A stretch of 12,558 nucleotides of DNA from CAG-103 sp048217285 (GTDB taxonomy: Bacteria > Bacillota > Clostridia > Oscillospirales > Oscillospiraceae), in NCBI GenBank assembly GCA_048217285.1, contig DBFWVW010000042.1:1-12558 (forward strand). The letters run 5' to 3'. Under the pieces are notes generated by a model. The model made no database searches. It was not told where the DNA came from and was given only the letters and a program-made list of their open reading frames with translations. Shown in pieces: positions 7,010 through 12,558 of the stretch. Within the stretch, counting starts at the first letter, position 1; every line of letters begins with the position of its first letter. The position numbers and the translations under genes are program-made.

Positions 7010-7540
7010 ATGCTCTATACCATTGGCGGGAAGACCCCGCAGGTCGACCCGACGGCGTTTGTCAGCGCGAGCGCGGAGCTCATCGGCGACGTGATCGTCG
7101 GCCCGCGCTGTTATATCGGTCCTTATGCCGTCATCCGCGCGGACGCCTCGCGCATCGTGCTCGAGGAGGAGGTCGCGGTCGAGGACGGCGTCATCATCCA
7201 CACCGGCGGGTAAGACCCCGTCGTGACCATTTCACGCCGTGTGACCATCGGCCACGGTGCAATCATCCACGCGCGCGCCATCGGGCCGGAGGCCAGCATC
7301 GGCATGGGCGCGGTGCTCAGTCTCTGCAGCGAGATCGGCGCGGGCAGCGTCGTGGCCGAGTCGGCGCTCGTGCCGCAGGGCAAGATCATCCCGCCGGAGA
7401 CGCTCGTCGCGGGCGTGCCCGCAAAGCCGCTGCGCGAGCTGGCCGACAAAGACCGTGCCGACTGGCGCGAGACGAAGGACTGGTACGTGCACATGACGGC
7501 GCAGTATCTCGACCCGGACAACTATCACCCGGTCAAGTGA
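7010..7540 (+). pseudogene. Second gamma-carbonic-anhydrase-like gene, interrupted by an in-frame TAA
   Basis: A paralogue of the gene at 3010, about 75% identical in protein by eye. It shares a 35-base identical run (3286-3320 and 7286-7320) and the same register throughout. Codon 68 (7211-7213) is TAA where the first copy has Ala68. The frame is open on both sides: 67 residues before it, then 108 residues to the stop at 7538-7540. The first part keeps H64; the second keeps the IGHGAIIHA histidines. Neither part alone has all three metal ligands. The promoter and Shine-Dalgarno (GGAGAG, 6998-7003) are intact. GTG 7223 could in principle restart translation, but no good ribosome-binding site precedes it. 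TAA is not a recoding codon for selenocysteine or pyrrolysine. The likely explanations are a recent nonsense mutation or a sequencing error; a Tyr codon one base from TAA is a plausible ancestor. Confidence 0.8.
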
Positions 7541-7544
7541 CGGC

Positions 7545-7573
7545 TTGAAATGGCCGGACACGCATGCTATAAT
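7545..7573 (+). promoter_or_regulatory. Strong sigma-A promoter of ychF
   Basis: TTGAAA (7545-7550), a 17-base spacer and TATAAT (7568-7573), with TG one base before the -10. This is one mismatch from consensus. It begins four bases after the stop codon of the interrupted hexapeptide gene, with no terminator between. Confidence 0.85.
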
Positions 7574-7585
7574 AAGCTGCTATGT

Positions 7586-7603
7586 CAGCCGCAGCCGCGG
7601 CTG
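7586..7603 (+). other. Short hairpin in the ychF 5' leader
   Basis: CAGCCGC (7586-7592) pairs with GCGGCTG (7597-7603) around the loop AGCC, a few bases after the expected transcription start and 8 bases before the Shine-Dalgarno. It may stabilise the 5' end of the mRNA; no further role is visible. Confidence 0.4.
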
Positions 7604-7628
7604 GGAAACGAAGGAGATGCTCGGATCT

Positions 7629-8726
7629 ATGAAACTCGGAATCGTTGGCCTGCCGAACGTCGGCAAGTCCACGCTGTTTAACGCCATTACGAACGCGGGC
7701 GCGGAAGTCGCCAATTATGCGTTTTGCACCATTAACCCGAACGTGGGCGTGGTCTCCGTGCCGGATGCGCGGCTGGATTATCTGGCGGAAATGTATCAGC
7801 CGAAGAAAAAGACTCCCGCGGTGATCGAGTTTGTCGATATCGCCGGCCTTGTCAAGGGCGCGTCCAAGGGCGAGGGGCTCGGCAACAAGTTTTTGTCCAA
7901 CATCCGCGCCACGGATGCGATCGTGCACGTTGTGCGCTGCTTCGACGATGAAAACGTCATGCACGTCGAGGGCTCGACTGACCCGCTGCGCGATATTGAG
8001 ATCATTGACCTCGAGCTCATTATGGCGGACATCGAGATGATTCAGCGCCGCATCGACAAGGCGGCCAAGGCCGGCAAGAGCGGCGACAAGTCCAGCCTGC
8101 ACGAGGCGGATGTGTTCCGAGGTCTGCTCGAGCACCTCAACGATGGCAAGAGCGCCCGTACTTACGATTGCAGCGATGAGGACCGCGCCCTGCTTGAGAC
8201 GAGCGACTTGCTGAGTATCAAGCCTGTTATCTACGCGGCCAACCTCGATGAGAACACGTTCGCCGCAGGGTACGAGGACTGCAAGTACTATCAGCAGGTG
8301 CGCGATCTGGCCGCGTCTCAGGGTGCGCAGGTGCTGCCCATCTGCGCGAAGGTCGAGCAGGAGATCGGCGAACTGGAGCCTGACGAGCGCGCCATGTTCC
8401 TCGAGGAACTCGGCATCGAGGAGTCCGGCCTTGACCGGCTCATCCAGTGCTCGTACAGCCTGTTGGGGCTCATTTCGTTTTTGACCTGCGGCAGCGACGA
8501 GTGCCGTGCCTGGACGATCACCCGCGGCACGAAAGCACCGCAGGCCGCCGGTAAAATCCATTCAGACTTCGAGCGTGGCTTCATCCGCGCTGAGATCGTT
8601 GCGTTTGACGATTTGAAAGCCTGCGGCAGCATGGCTGTCGCGAAGGAGAAGGGCCTCGTCCGTTCCGAGGGCAAGGACTATGTCATGCACGACGGCGACG
8701 TGACGCTCTTCCGCTTCAACGTTTGA
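7629..8726 (+). CDS. ychF: Redox-regulated ATPase YchF (Obg family)
   Basis: A 365-residue P-loop protein, nearly universal in bacteria. It binds ribosomes, hydrolyses ATP rather than GTP, and acts in translation and stress responses. The P-loop GLPNVGKST spans residues 7-15. The G3-like DIAGLVKGASKGEGLGNKF starts at D70. The base-recognition motif is NLDE (205-208), the NxxE form that gives YchF its ATP preference in place of NKxD. A helical domain (about 115-200) and a C-terminal TGS domain (about 280-365, ending HDGDVTLFRFNV) follow. The length is normal. ATG 7629 gives the family's standard MKLGIVG start. An in-frame ATG at 7617 overlaps the AGGAG Shine-Dalgarno (7612-7616) and is rejected. 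The gene has its own strong promoter and terminator and is unrelated to its metabolic neighbours. Confidence 0.97.
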   Translation: MKLGIVGLPNVGKSTLFNAITNAGAEVANYAFCTINPNVGVVSVPDARLDYLAEMYQPKKKTPAVIEFVDIAGLVKGASKGEGLGNKFLSNIRATDAIVHVVRCFDDENVMHVEGSTDPLRDIEIIDLELIMADIEMIQRRIDKAAKAGKSGDKSSLHEADVFRGLLEHLNDGKSARTYDCSDEDRALLETSDLLSIKPVIYAANLDENTFAAGYEDCKYYQQVRDLAASQGAQVLPICAKVEQEIGELEPDERAMFLEELGIEESGLDRLIQCSYSLLGLISFLTCGSDECRAWTITRGTKAPQAAGKIHSDFERGFIRAEIVAFDDLKACGSMAVAKEKGLVRSEGKDYVMHDGDVTLFRFNV

Positions 8727-8741
8727 TTTTCCTATACAATC

Positions 8742-8778
8742 AAGACCGCACGCGGTGAGACGCCGCGTGCGGTCTTTT
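8742..8778 (+). terminator. Rho-independent terminator after ychF
   Basis: A perfect 14-bp stem pairs 8742-8755 with 8763-8776 around a 7-base loop, and a short T-run (8775-8778, partly within the stem) follows. It lies between convergent genes. On the minus strand the tail is poor in U, so it serves mainly ychF and only perhaps the zinc-ribbon gene. Confidence 0.85.
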
Positions 8779-8784
8779 CCTCTT

Positions 8785-9075
8785 TCATTCCGTTGTGTTG
8801 CCGCCGTGCAGGCGACCAAACTTTCCGCGCAGGCGTTCGCTGAATTTCGGCGGCTGCACAGGGCACTCCAGCAGGAAAATGCCGCAGCCGGCGCAGTATC
8901 GACAGTCGGCAAAGCTGCCGTTCCAGATCCCGTGGCTCACTACGAGGTCGCCTTCTTCGTCCGTACGAAAGGATATGGACTTCTCCTCCTGACTCCAGAT
9001 GATCTGCCGCGCGCTCTGCAGATAGCCGGAGAACAATTCCCTGCCGCAGTAGGGGCAGATATTACCGATTTCCAT
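8785..9075 (-). CDS. Small zinc-ribbon protein (DUF6487/PF20097-like)
   Basis: A 96-residue soluble protein with an N-terminal CPYC pair (C7, C10) and a second pair in CRYCAGC (C58, C61, C64). These probably form one zinc ribbon from C7/C10 and C61/C64. The layout CPYC-GREL-GYLQSARQIIW-...-HGIWNG-...-CxxC resembles the small DUF6487 proteins of Clostridia, whose function is unknown. The start is ATG at 9073-9075 on the minus strand, 7 bases after the Shine-Dalgarno GAGGAG. An in-frame ATG five codons earlier overlaps that Shine-Dalgarno and is rejected. Beyond residue 71 the basic tail (about 25 residues, ending HGGNTTE) is not part of the ribbon. It converges on ychF and is the only minus-strand gene seen. 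No clear promoter was assigned. Confidence 0.75.
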   Translation of the reverse strand: MEIGNICPYCGRELFSGYLQSARQIIWSQEEKSISFRTDEEGDLVVSHGIWNGSFADCRYCAGCGIFLLECPVQPPKFSERLRGKFGRLHGGNTTE

Positions 9076-9456
9076 TTTGGAACTCCTCATTAAGTAAAGT
9101 AGTTGTGATCAGATCATATGAGAAAAGTTGTTTCAAGTTCACTGCCTCCTCGCATATTCAATCGAATTCTGCTTTTACCTAAAGCTGTATCCTGTACTTA
9201 TTCTGATTTTTAAATATCACCCACATCCACGCGAAGACTGTGTGACTGTCTACGTTTGGCATATTATGCATTATACACAATTCAACAGGCAATTTCAACC
9301 TTCTTTTTTAAAAATTATTGGAATTTCATCTAATGTGTAGAGCGAAAAGTGATGACGATTGTGCAGTATCCCGTTTGTTGATGGCTGTTATTGCATAGTA
9401 GAGATTTTTATGCACAAACGGCGGAAAACCTGCTCGGATTTCGTATGAAATTGTGC
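9076..9456. other. AT-rich intergenic stretch without a credible gene
   Basis: About 380 bases, much richer in A and T than the surrounding coding DNA. The only sizeable frame (70 codons from TTG 9128) has no ribosome-binding site and an unremarkable product. It presumably holds the promoter of the minus-strand gene at its left end. A nested inverted repeat near 9371-9421 is listed separately. Nothing else was recognised. Confidence 0.6.
9371..9421. repeat. Nested inverted repeat upstream of the thrS promoter
   Basis: CCGTTTG (9371-9377) pairs with CAAACGG (9415-9421). Directly inside, TGCATA (9392-9397) pairs with TATGCA (9409-9414), leaving a 14-base bulge on the 5' side. This could fold as a bulged hairpin in RNA or be a protein-binding site. 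It ends about 35 bases before the thrS -35 element. The helices are short, so chance is possible. Confidence 0.3.
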
Positions 9457-9486
9457 TTGACAGGGGATAACAGTCGGTGTTACGAT
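9457..9486 (+). promoter_or_regulatory. Promoter of the thrS T-box leader
   Basis: A consensus TTGACA (9457-9462), an 18-base spacer and TACGAT (9481-9486), with TG one base before the -10. Transcription would start near 9493 and give a leader of about 255 bases before thrS. Confidence 0.65.
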
Positions 9487-9489
9487 GAT

Positions 9490-9730
9490 ACCGTTACAAA
9501 GGCAACGACGGGACTTGCACCCGAGTGAGGACGGACAGAGAATGGCGGTCATAGGCTGTGAGCCGCCTGCGGCACCCCTCCGGCGCAGACCTTCCCCGAG
9601 CCGATCGCCCGAACCATTATAGTAAGGCGACCCGTGCGGCGCACGTTACAGCGCCAACTGAGTAAAACTCAGGGTGGAACCGTGTGATTTCAGCACCCCT
9701 GTGCCGCAAGGCGCAGAGGTGCTTTTTTGT
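9490..9730 (+). ncRNA. T-box riboswitch (tRNA-Thr-sensing) leader of thrS
   Basis: T-box leaders bind an uncharged tRNA and let transcription pass into aminoacyl-tRNA synthetase genes. The diagnostic T-box sequence AGGGTGGAACCGTG lies at 9671-9684. Its TGGA bulge would pair with a tRNA ending UCCA, so the discriminator base is expected to be U. The distal part of Stem I is seen as AGAGAATGGCGG...GAGCCGCC (9534-9567). By alignment with other leaders the specifier is probably ACC at 9589-9591 (Thr), followed by TTCCCCGAG. A small Stem III is at 9633-9645. The antiterminator can form from CAGGGTG (9670-9676) and CACCCCTG in the terminator's 5' arm. The full Stem I pairing was not resolved by eye, so the specifier is less certain than the class. 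Confidence 0.9.
9692..9728 (+). terminator. Regulated terminator of the T-box leader
   Basis: Fourteen bases (9692-9705) pair with 9710-9723 around a GCAA tetraloop, with one mismatch and one G-U pair, followed by a T-run ending at 9728. Its 5' arm also pairs with the T-box sequence, so terminator and antiterminator exclude each other. Confidence 0.88.
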
Positions 9731-9748
9731 TCTGAAGGAGGAGACATT

Positions 9749-11494
9749 ATGGACGATCAGTACACCTTTGAAAACAAGACCTACAAAGACACCTACCGTC
9801 ACACCACCAGCCACATTCTCGCCCAGGCCATGAAGCGCCTGTACCCTGAGGTGAAGCTGGCGATCGGCCCGGCCATCGAGGACGGCTTCTATTATGATTT
9901 TGACAGTCCCCAGCCTTTTACGCCCGAGGTACTTGAGAAGCTCGAGGCCGAGATGCGCAAGATTTGCAAGGAAAAGCTGCGTCTCGAGCGTTTTGAGCTC
10001 CCGCGCGAGGAAGCGTTGAAGTTCATGGAGGAGCGCGACGAGCCGTATAAGGTCGAGCTCATCAACGATCTGCCGGAGGATGCCGTCATCTCCTTCTACC
10101 GCCAGGGCGAGTTTGTCGACCTCTGCGCCGGCCCGCATCTGGACTCCACCGGCCGTGTCAAGGGCAATGCCATCAAACTCACGAGTGTCACCGGCGCTTA
10201 CTGGCGCGGCGACAGCAACCGCAAGATGCTCCAGCGCATCTATGGCACCTGCTTCCCGAAGAAGGAAGAGCTCGATGCGTATCTGGCCCGCATCGAAGAG
10301 GCCAAAAAGCGCGACCACCGCAAGCTCGGCAAGGAGCTCGGCCTGTTCACATTCATGGACGAGGGCCCGGGCTTCCCGTTCTTCCTGCCCAACGGCATGG
10401 TGCTCAAAAACCAGCTGATCGATTACTGGCGTGAGATCCATAAGAAGGCCGGCTATGTTGAGATCTCGACGCCGATCATGCTCAATCAGGATCTTTGGCA
10501 CCGCAGCGGCCACTGGGATCATTACAAAGATAATATGTACACGACCGTCATCGACGATGTGCCGTTCGCGCTCAAGCCGATGAACTGCCCCGGCGGTATG
10601 CTGGTCTATAAGTCCCAGCCGCACTCCTACCGCGACCTTCCGCTGCGTGTCGGCGAGCTTGGCATCGTGCACCGTCATGAGCTGTCCGGCGCGCTGCACG
10701 GCCTGTTCCGTGTCCGCTGCTTCACGCAGGACGATGCGCACATCTTCATGACGCCCGATCAGGTCAAGGACGAGATCAAGGGTGTGGCCAAGCTCATTGA
10801 CGATGTGTACTCACTCTTCGGTTTCAAGTATCACATGGAGCTGTCCACCATGCCGGAGGATCACATCGGCACGGACAAGCAGTGGGAGATCGCTACCAAC
10901 GGCCTCGTCTCTGCGCTCAACGAGCTGGGCAAGCCCTATGTCATCAACGAGGGTGACGGCGCGTTCTATGGCCCGAAAATCGACTTCCATCTGGAAGACA
11001 GCCTTGGCCGTACCTGGCAGTGCGGCACCATCCAGCTCGATATGCAGATGCCCGAGCGCTTCGACCTCGAGTATGTCGGTGCAGACGGTGAGAAGCATCG
11101 CCCGGTCATGATCCACCGCGTCTGCTTTGGCTCTATTGAGCGCTTCATCGGCATTCTCACCGAGCACTATGCCGGTGCGTTTCCGCTGTGGCTGGCGCCC
11201 GTGCAGGTCAAGGTCATGCCCATCACCGGCCGCACGAATAACTACGCCAAGCACGTTGCCGACCGACTGGAAAAGGCTGGCCTGCGTGTCGAGACCGACC
11301 TGCGTAACGAGAAGATCGGCTATAAGATCCGCGAGGCACAGAGCCAGAAGATCCCGTATATGCTCGTCCTCGGCGACAAGGAAGCGGAAAATGACACCAT
11401 TTCCGTGCGCACCCTCTCCGGCGAGCAGAGCGTTGAGAGCCTCTCGGACTTCATCGCACGCCTGCAGGCGGATGTCAAGGCACGCAAAAGCTGA
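9749..11494 (+). CDS. thrS: Threonyl-tRNA synthetase, lacking the TGS domain
   Basis: A 581-residue class II synthetase that charges tRNA-Thr with threonine. It opens directly with the N2 editing domain (HTTSH at 18-22; CAGPH at 126-130), which hydrolyses Ser-tRNA-Thr. The catalytic core has the zinc ligands C280 (MNCPGG), H331 (DDAHIF) and H456 (IHRV), motif 2 around VHRHELSGALHGLFRVR, and motif 3 around FGSIERFIGILTEHY. The anticodon-binding domain is at about 480-581 (RNEKIGYKIREAQ, LVLGDKE). These ligands lie 54-55 positions earlier than in the E. coli enzyme (C334, H385, H511), so the N-terminal TGS domain is missing. ATG 9749 has AAGGAGG 7 bases upstream. An in-frame GTG at 9674 lies inside the T-box and is rejected. 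Expression is set by the T-box leader. Confidence 0.97.
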   Translation: MDDQYTFENKTYKDTYRHTTSHILAQAMKRLYPEVKLAIGPAIEDGFYYDFDSPQPFTPEVLEKLEAEMRKICKEKLRLERFELPREEALKFMEERDEPYKVELINDLPEDAVISFYRQGEFVDLCAGPHLDSTGRVKGNAIKLTSVTGAYWRGDSNRKMLQRIYGTCFPKKEELDAYLARIEEAKKRDHRKLGKELGLFTFMDEGPGFPFFLPNGMVLKNQLIDYWREIHKKAGYVEISTPIMLNQDLWHRSGHWDHYKDNMYTTVIDDVPFALKPMNCPGGMLVYKSQPHSYRDLPLRVGELGIVHRHELSGALHGLFRVRCFTQDDAHIFMTPDQVKDEIKGVAKLIDDVYSLFGFKYHMELSTMPEDHIGTDKQWEIATNGLVSALNELGKPYVINEGDGAFYGPKIDFHLEDSLGRTWQCGTIQLDMQMPERFDLEYVGADGEKHRPVMIHRVCFGSIERFIGILTEHYAGAFPLWLAPVQVKVMPITGRTNNYAKHVADRLEKAGLRVETDLRNEKIGYKIREAQSQKIPYMLVLGDKEAENDTISVRTLSGEQSVESLSDFIARLQADVKARKS

Positions 11495-11525
11495 TTTTTC
11501 AAATTTACCCGTATAGGAAAAAACG

Positions 11526-11567
11526 CTCCTTCGCAGACTAGAACCAAACGTCTGCGAAGGAGTTTTT
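11526..11567 (+). terminator. thrS terminator whose 3' arm holds the sleB ribosome-binding site
   Basis: A perfect 13-bp stem pairs 11526-11538 with 11550-11562 around an 11-base loop, followed by TTTTT (11563-11567). The end of the 3' arm, AAGGAG (11557-11562), is the best Shine-Dalgarno for the ATG at 11570, with a 7-base spacing. A read-through transcript would have this site paired. Confidence 0.9.
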
Positions 11568-11569
11568 AT

Positions 11570-12256
11570 ATGCAGAAACGATCCAAACGCTTGTGTCTCG
11601 TGCTCGCAGTGCTGCTCTCGGTGGGCATGGTGCTCATCGCACTCGCCCCGGCTGTCGAGGCGGCCTCGTATAAAAAAGGTTCCAGCGGCGCGATGGTCAC
11701 GCAGATCCAGACAAAGCTCAAGAGCTGGGGTTACTATACCGGCACCGTTGACGGCGTCTACGGCAGCGGAACGGAGCGCGCTGTGCGCGCCTTCCAGCAA
11801 AAAAACGGGCTGACGGTCGATGGGAAGGCCGGCACTCAGACGCTGGCGGCTATGGGACTGTCTACGAGCGGTTCGGGCAATTCCGGCGGCTCGGGCGGCG
11901 CGTCCAGCTCGCAGGTCGATCTGCTCGCGCGCCTGATCTCAGCAGAGGCCCGCGGTGAGCCGTATTCCGGTCAGGTGGCCGTCGGTGCTGTCGTGCTCAA
12001 CCGCATCAAGCACCCGTCGTTTCCGAATACGCTCTCCGGAGTTATCTATCAGAGTGGTGCTTTCACGTGCATCAGTGACGGACAGTTCAATCAGCCGGTC
12101 GCGGAGAGCGCCTACCGGGCTGCGCGCGATGCGCTCAATGGGGTGGATCCGTCCGGCGGCGCGATCTATTATTTCAATCCGTCCACAGCCACCAGCTCGT
12201 GGATCTGGTCGCGGCCACTCATCACGGTCATCGGCAAGCACCGATTCTGCTCCTGA
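11570..12256 (+). CDS. sleB: Spore cortex-lytic enzyme SleB-like cell wall hydrolase
   Basis: A 228-residue exported protein. Residues 1-31 are a signal peptide (KRSKR, hydrophobic core, probable cleavage after VEA). Residues 35-95 are a peptidoglycan-binding domain (GAMVTQIQTKLKSWGYY, GTERAVRAFQQKNGL, GTQTLAAMG). A Gly/Ser linker spans about 97-113. Residues 114-228 are the Hydrolase_2 (SleB/CwlJ) catalytic domain with the probable catalytic E126 in ISAEARGE, then AVVLNRI, CISDGQFNQP and GAIYYFNP. SleB is a lytic transglycosylase that degrades muramic-delta-lactam cortex during germination, so the organism probably forms spores. B. subtilis SleB is longer. No YpeB gene follows. The Shine-Dalgarno lies in the thrS terminator. 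No convincing sporulation promoter was found in the 75-base gap. A vegetative wall hydrolase of the same fold cannot be excluded. Confidence 0.88.
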   Translation: MQKRSKRLCLVLAVLLSVGMVLIALAPAVEAASYKKGSSGAMVTQIQTKLKSWGYYTGTVDGVYGSGTERAVRAFQQKNGLTVDGKAGTQTLAAMGLSTSGSGNSGGSGGASSSQVDLLARLISAEARGEPYSGQVAVGAVVLNRIKHPSFPNTLSGVIYQSGAFTCISDGQFNQPVAESAYRAARDALNGVDPSGGAIYYFNPSTATSSWIWSRPLITVIGKHRFCS

Positions 12257-12278
12257 TGTCCGGGATCACCGCAAAATA

Positions 12279-12300
12279 GGGGATGCGGCAGCGTATCCCC
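12279..12300. other. 9-bp hairpin between sleB and the rRNA promoters
   Basis: GGGGATGCG (12279-12287) pairs with CGTATCCCC (12292-12300), with one G-U pair and a 4-base loop. It is not followed by a T-run on the + strand. On the minus strand it would be followed by TATTTTG. It may mark the end of the sleB transcript, but the evidence is weak. Confidence 0.35.
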
Positions 12301-12350
12301 GCTACATATAGAGGGGCGAAAAAATGTTGTCAGAAAGTTTAAAAAGAGTA

Positions 12351-12380
12351 TTGACAAATGGCAACAAGAAGTGCTATATT
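12351..12380 (+). promoter_or_regulatory. rRNA operon promoter P1
   Basis: TTGACA (12351-12356), an 18-base spacer and TATATT (12375-12380), with TG one base before the -10. The bases just upstream (12318-12350) are rich in A and T, like an UP element. Confidence 0.75.
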
Positions 12381-12447
12381 ATCAAACACGCGAGGGGTTG
12401 CGCGTCAAGAACGAATGAAACTTCCGAAAGAAAGTTGAAAAAAGTTC

Positions 12448-12476
12448 TTGACAAAGCGAACCGCGTGTGGTAAGAT
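12448..12476 (+). promoter_or_regulatory. rRNA operon promoter P2
   Basis: TTGACA (12448-12453), a 17-base spacer and TAAGAT (12471-12476), preceded by an A-rich tract. Two near-consensus promoters about 100 bases apart without an ORF between them are typical of rRNA operons in Bacillota. Confidence 0.8.
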
Positions 12477-12482
12477 AAACAA

Positions 12483-12558
12483 GCTGTCGCCGAGAGGCGC
12501 AGCGGCGTGTACCTTGTAAATTAAACAATGTAAGAACACAAAACTTGATAAGTTTTGT
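12483..12558 (+). other. Leader of an rRNA operon, cut by the window edge
   Basis: After P2 there is a hairpin with a GAGA loop (12483-12503). Then come ACCTTGTAAATTAAACAATG-like sequence (12511-12530), a form common just ahead of 16S rRNA in Clostridia, and a perfect 9-bp hairpin at the very end (12538-12546 with 12550-12558). No boxA was recognised and no 16S sequence is present; it probably starts beyond the window. Confidence 0.65.

Noticed and set aside
4739..7201. An 820-codon open frame on the minus strand
   Set aside because: It lies antisense to the enoate reductase and neighbours, is extremely rich in Arg, Ala, Asp and His without domain structure, and arises because GC-rich codon use on the + strand suppresses stops. 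The same holds for the long minus-strand frames at 1875-3011, 3276-4832, 7533-8561, 9617-10741 and 10811-11800.
7211..7213. Recoding of the internal stop codon in the second hexapeptide gene
   Set aside because: The codon is TAA, which is not used for selenocysteine or pyrrolysine, and no recoding structure was recognised. A mutation or base error is simpler.
9128..9340. A 70-codon frame starting at TTG in the AT-rich gap
   Set aside because: There is no Shine-Dalgarno, the start is rare, and no recognisable domain is present. An open frame this short is unremarkable.

Overview
The window looks like a chromosomal segment of a GC-rich, spore-forming member of the Clostridia (Bacillota), most like the Oscillospiraceae and relatives. 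The grounds are strong GGAGG ribosome-binding sites, sigma-A promoters close to consensus, a T-box leader ahead of threonyl-tRNA synthetase, a SleB-type cortex-lytic enzyme, and GC-rich coding sequence with AT-rich gaps. Every gene is on the + strand except one small zinc-ribbon gene.

Left part (1-7540), metabolic. A DASS/SLC13-type anion transporter ends at a strong terminator. It is followed by a decayed C-terminal scrap of an AMP-forming acyl-CoA synthetase. A promoter with an overlapping palindrome then opens a four-gene unit: a nitronate-monooxygenase/FabK-like flavoprotein, a gamma-carbonic-anhydrase-like hexapeptide protein, a class I CoA-transferase with its catalytic Glu, and a 666-residue 2-enoate-reductase-type Fe-S flavoenzyme, closed by a perfect 12-bp terminator. 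The last two genes overlap by ATGA. The likely theme, by inference, is uptake, CoA activation and reduction of an unsaturated carboxylate. Straight after comes a second copy of the hexapeptide gene with its own promoter. It is about 75% identical to the first but interrupted by an in-frame TAA.

Middle part (7541-9456): the housekeeping ATPase ychF with a near-perfect promoter, a 14-bp terminator, a convergent small zinc-ribbon gene (DUF6487-like), and an AT-rich stretch of about 380 bases with no credible gene.

Right part (9457-12558): a T-box leader (probable Thr specifier ACC) controls thrS, whose product lacks the N-terminal TGS domain. The terminator after thrS carries, in its 3' arm, the ribosome-binding site of sleB. 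The window ends in a tandem-promoter leader typical of an rRNA operon; 16S rRNA probably begins just outside.

Most of the window is ordinary. I see no defence system, prophage, CRISPR array or insertion sequence. The points most worth checking are the interrupted paralogue, the terminator/RBS overlap at sleB, the putative enoate operon with its operator-like palindrome, and the acyl-CoA synthetase remnant.
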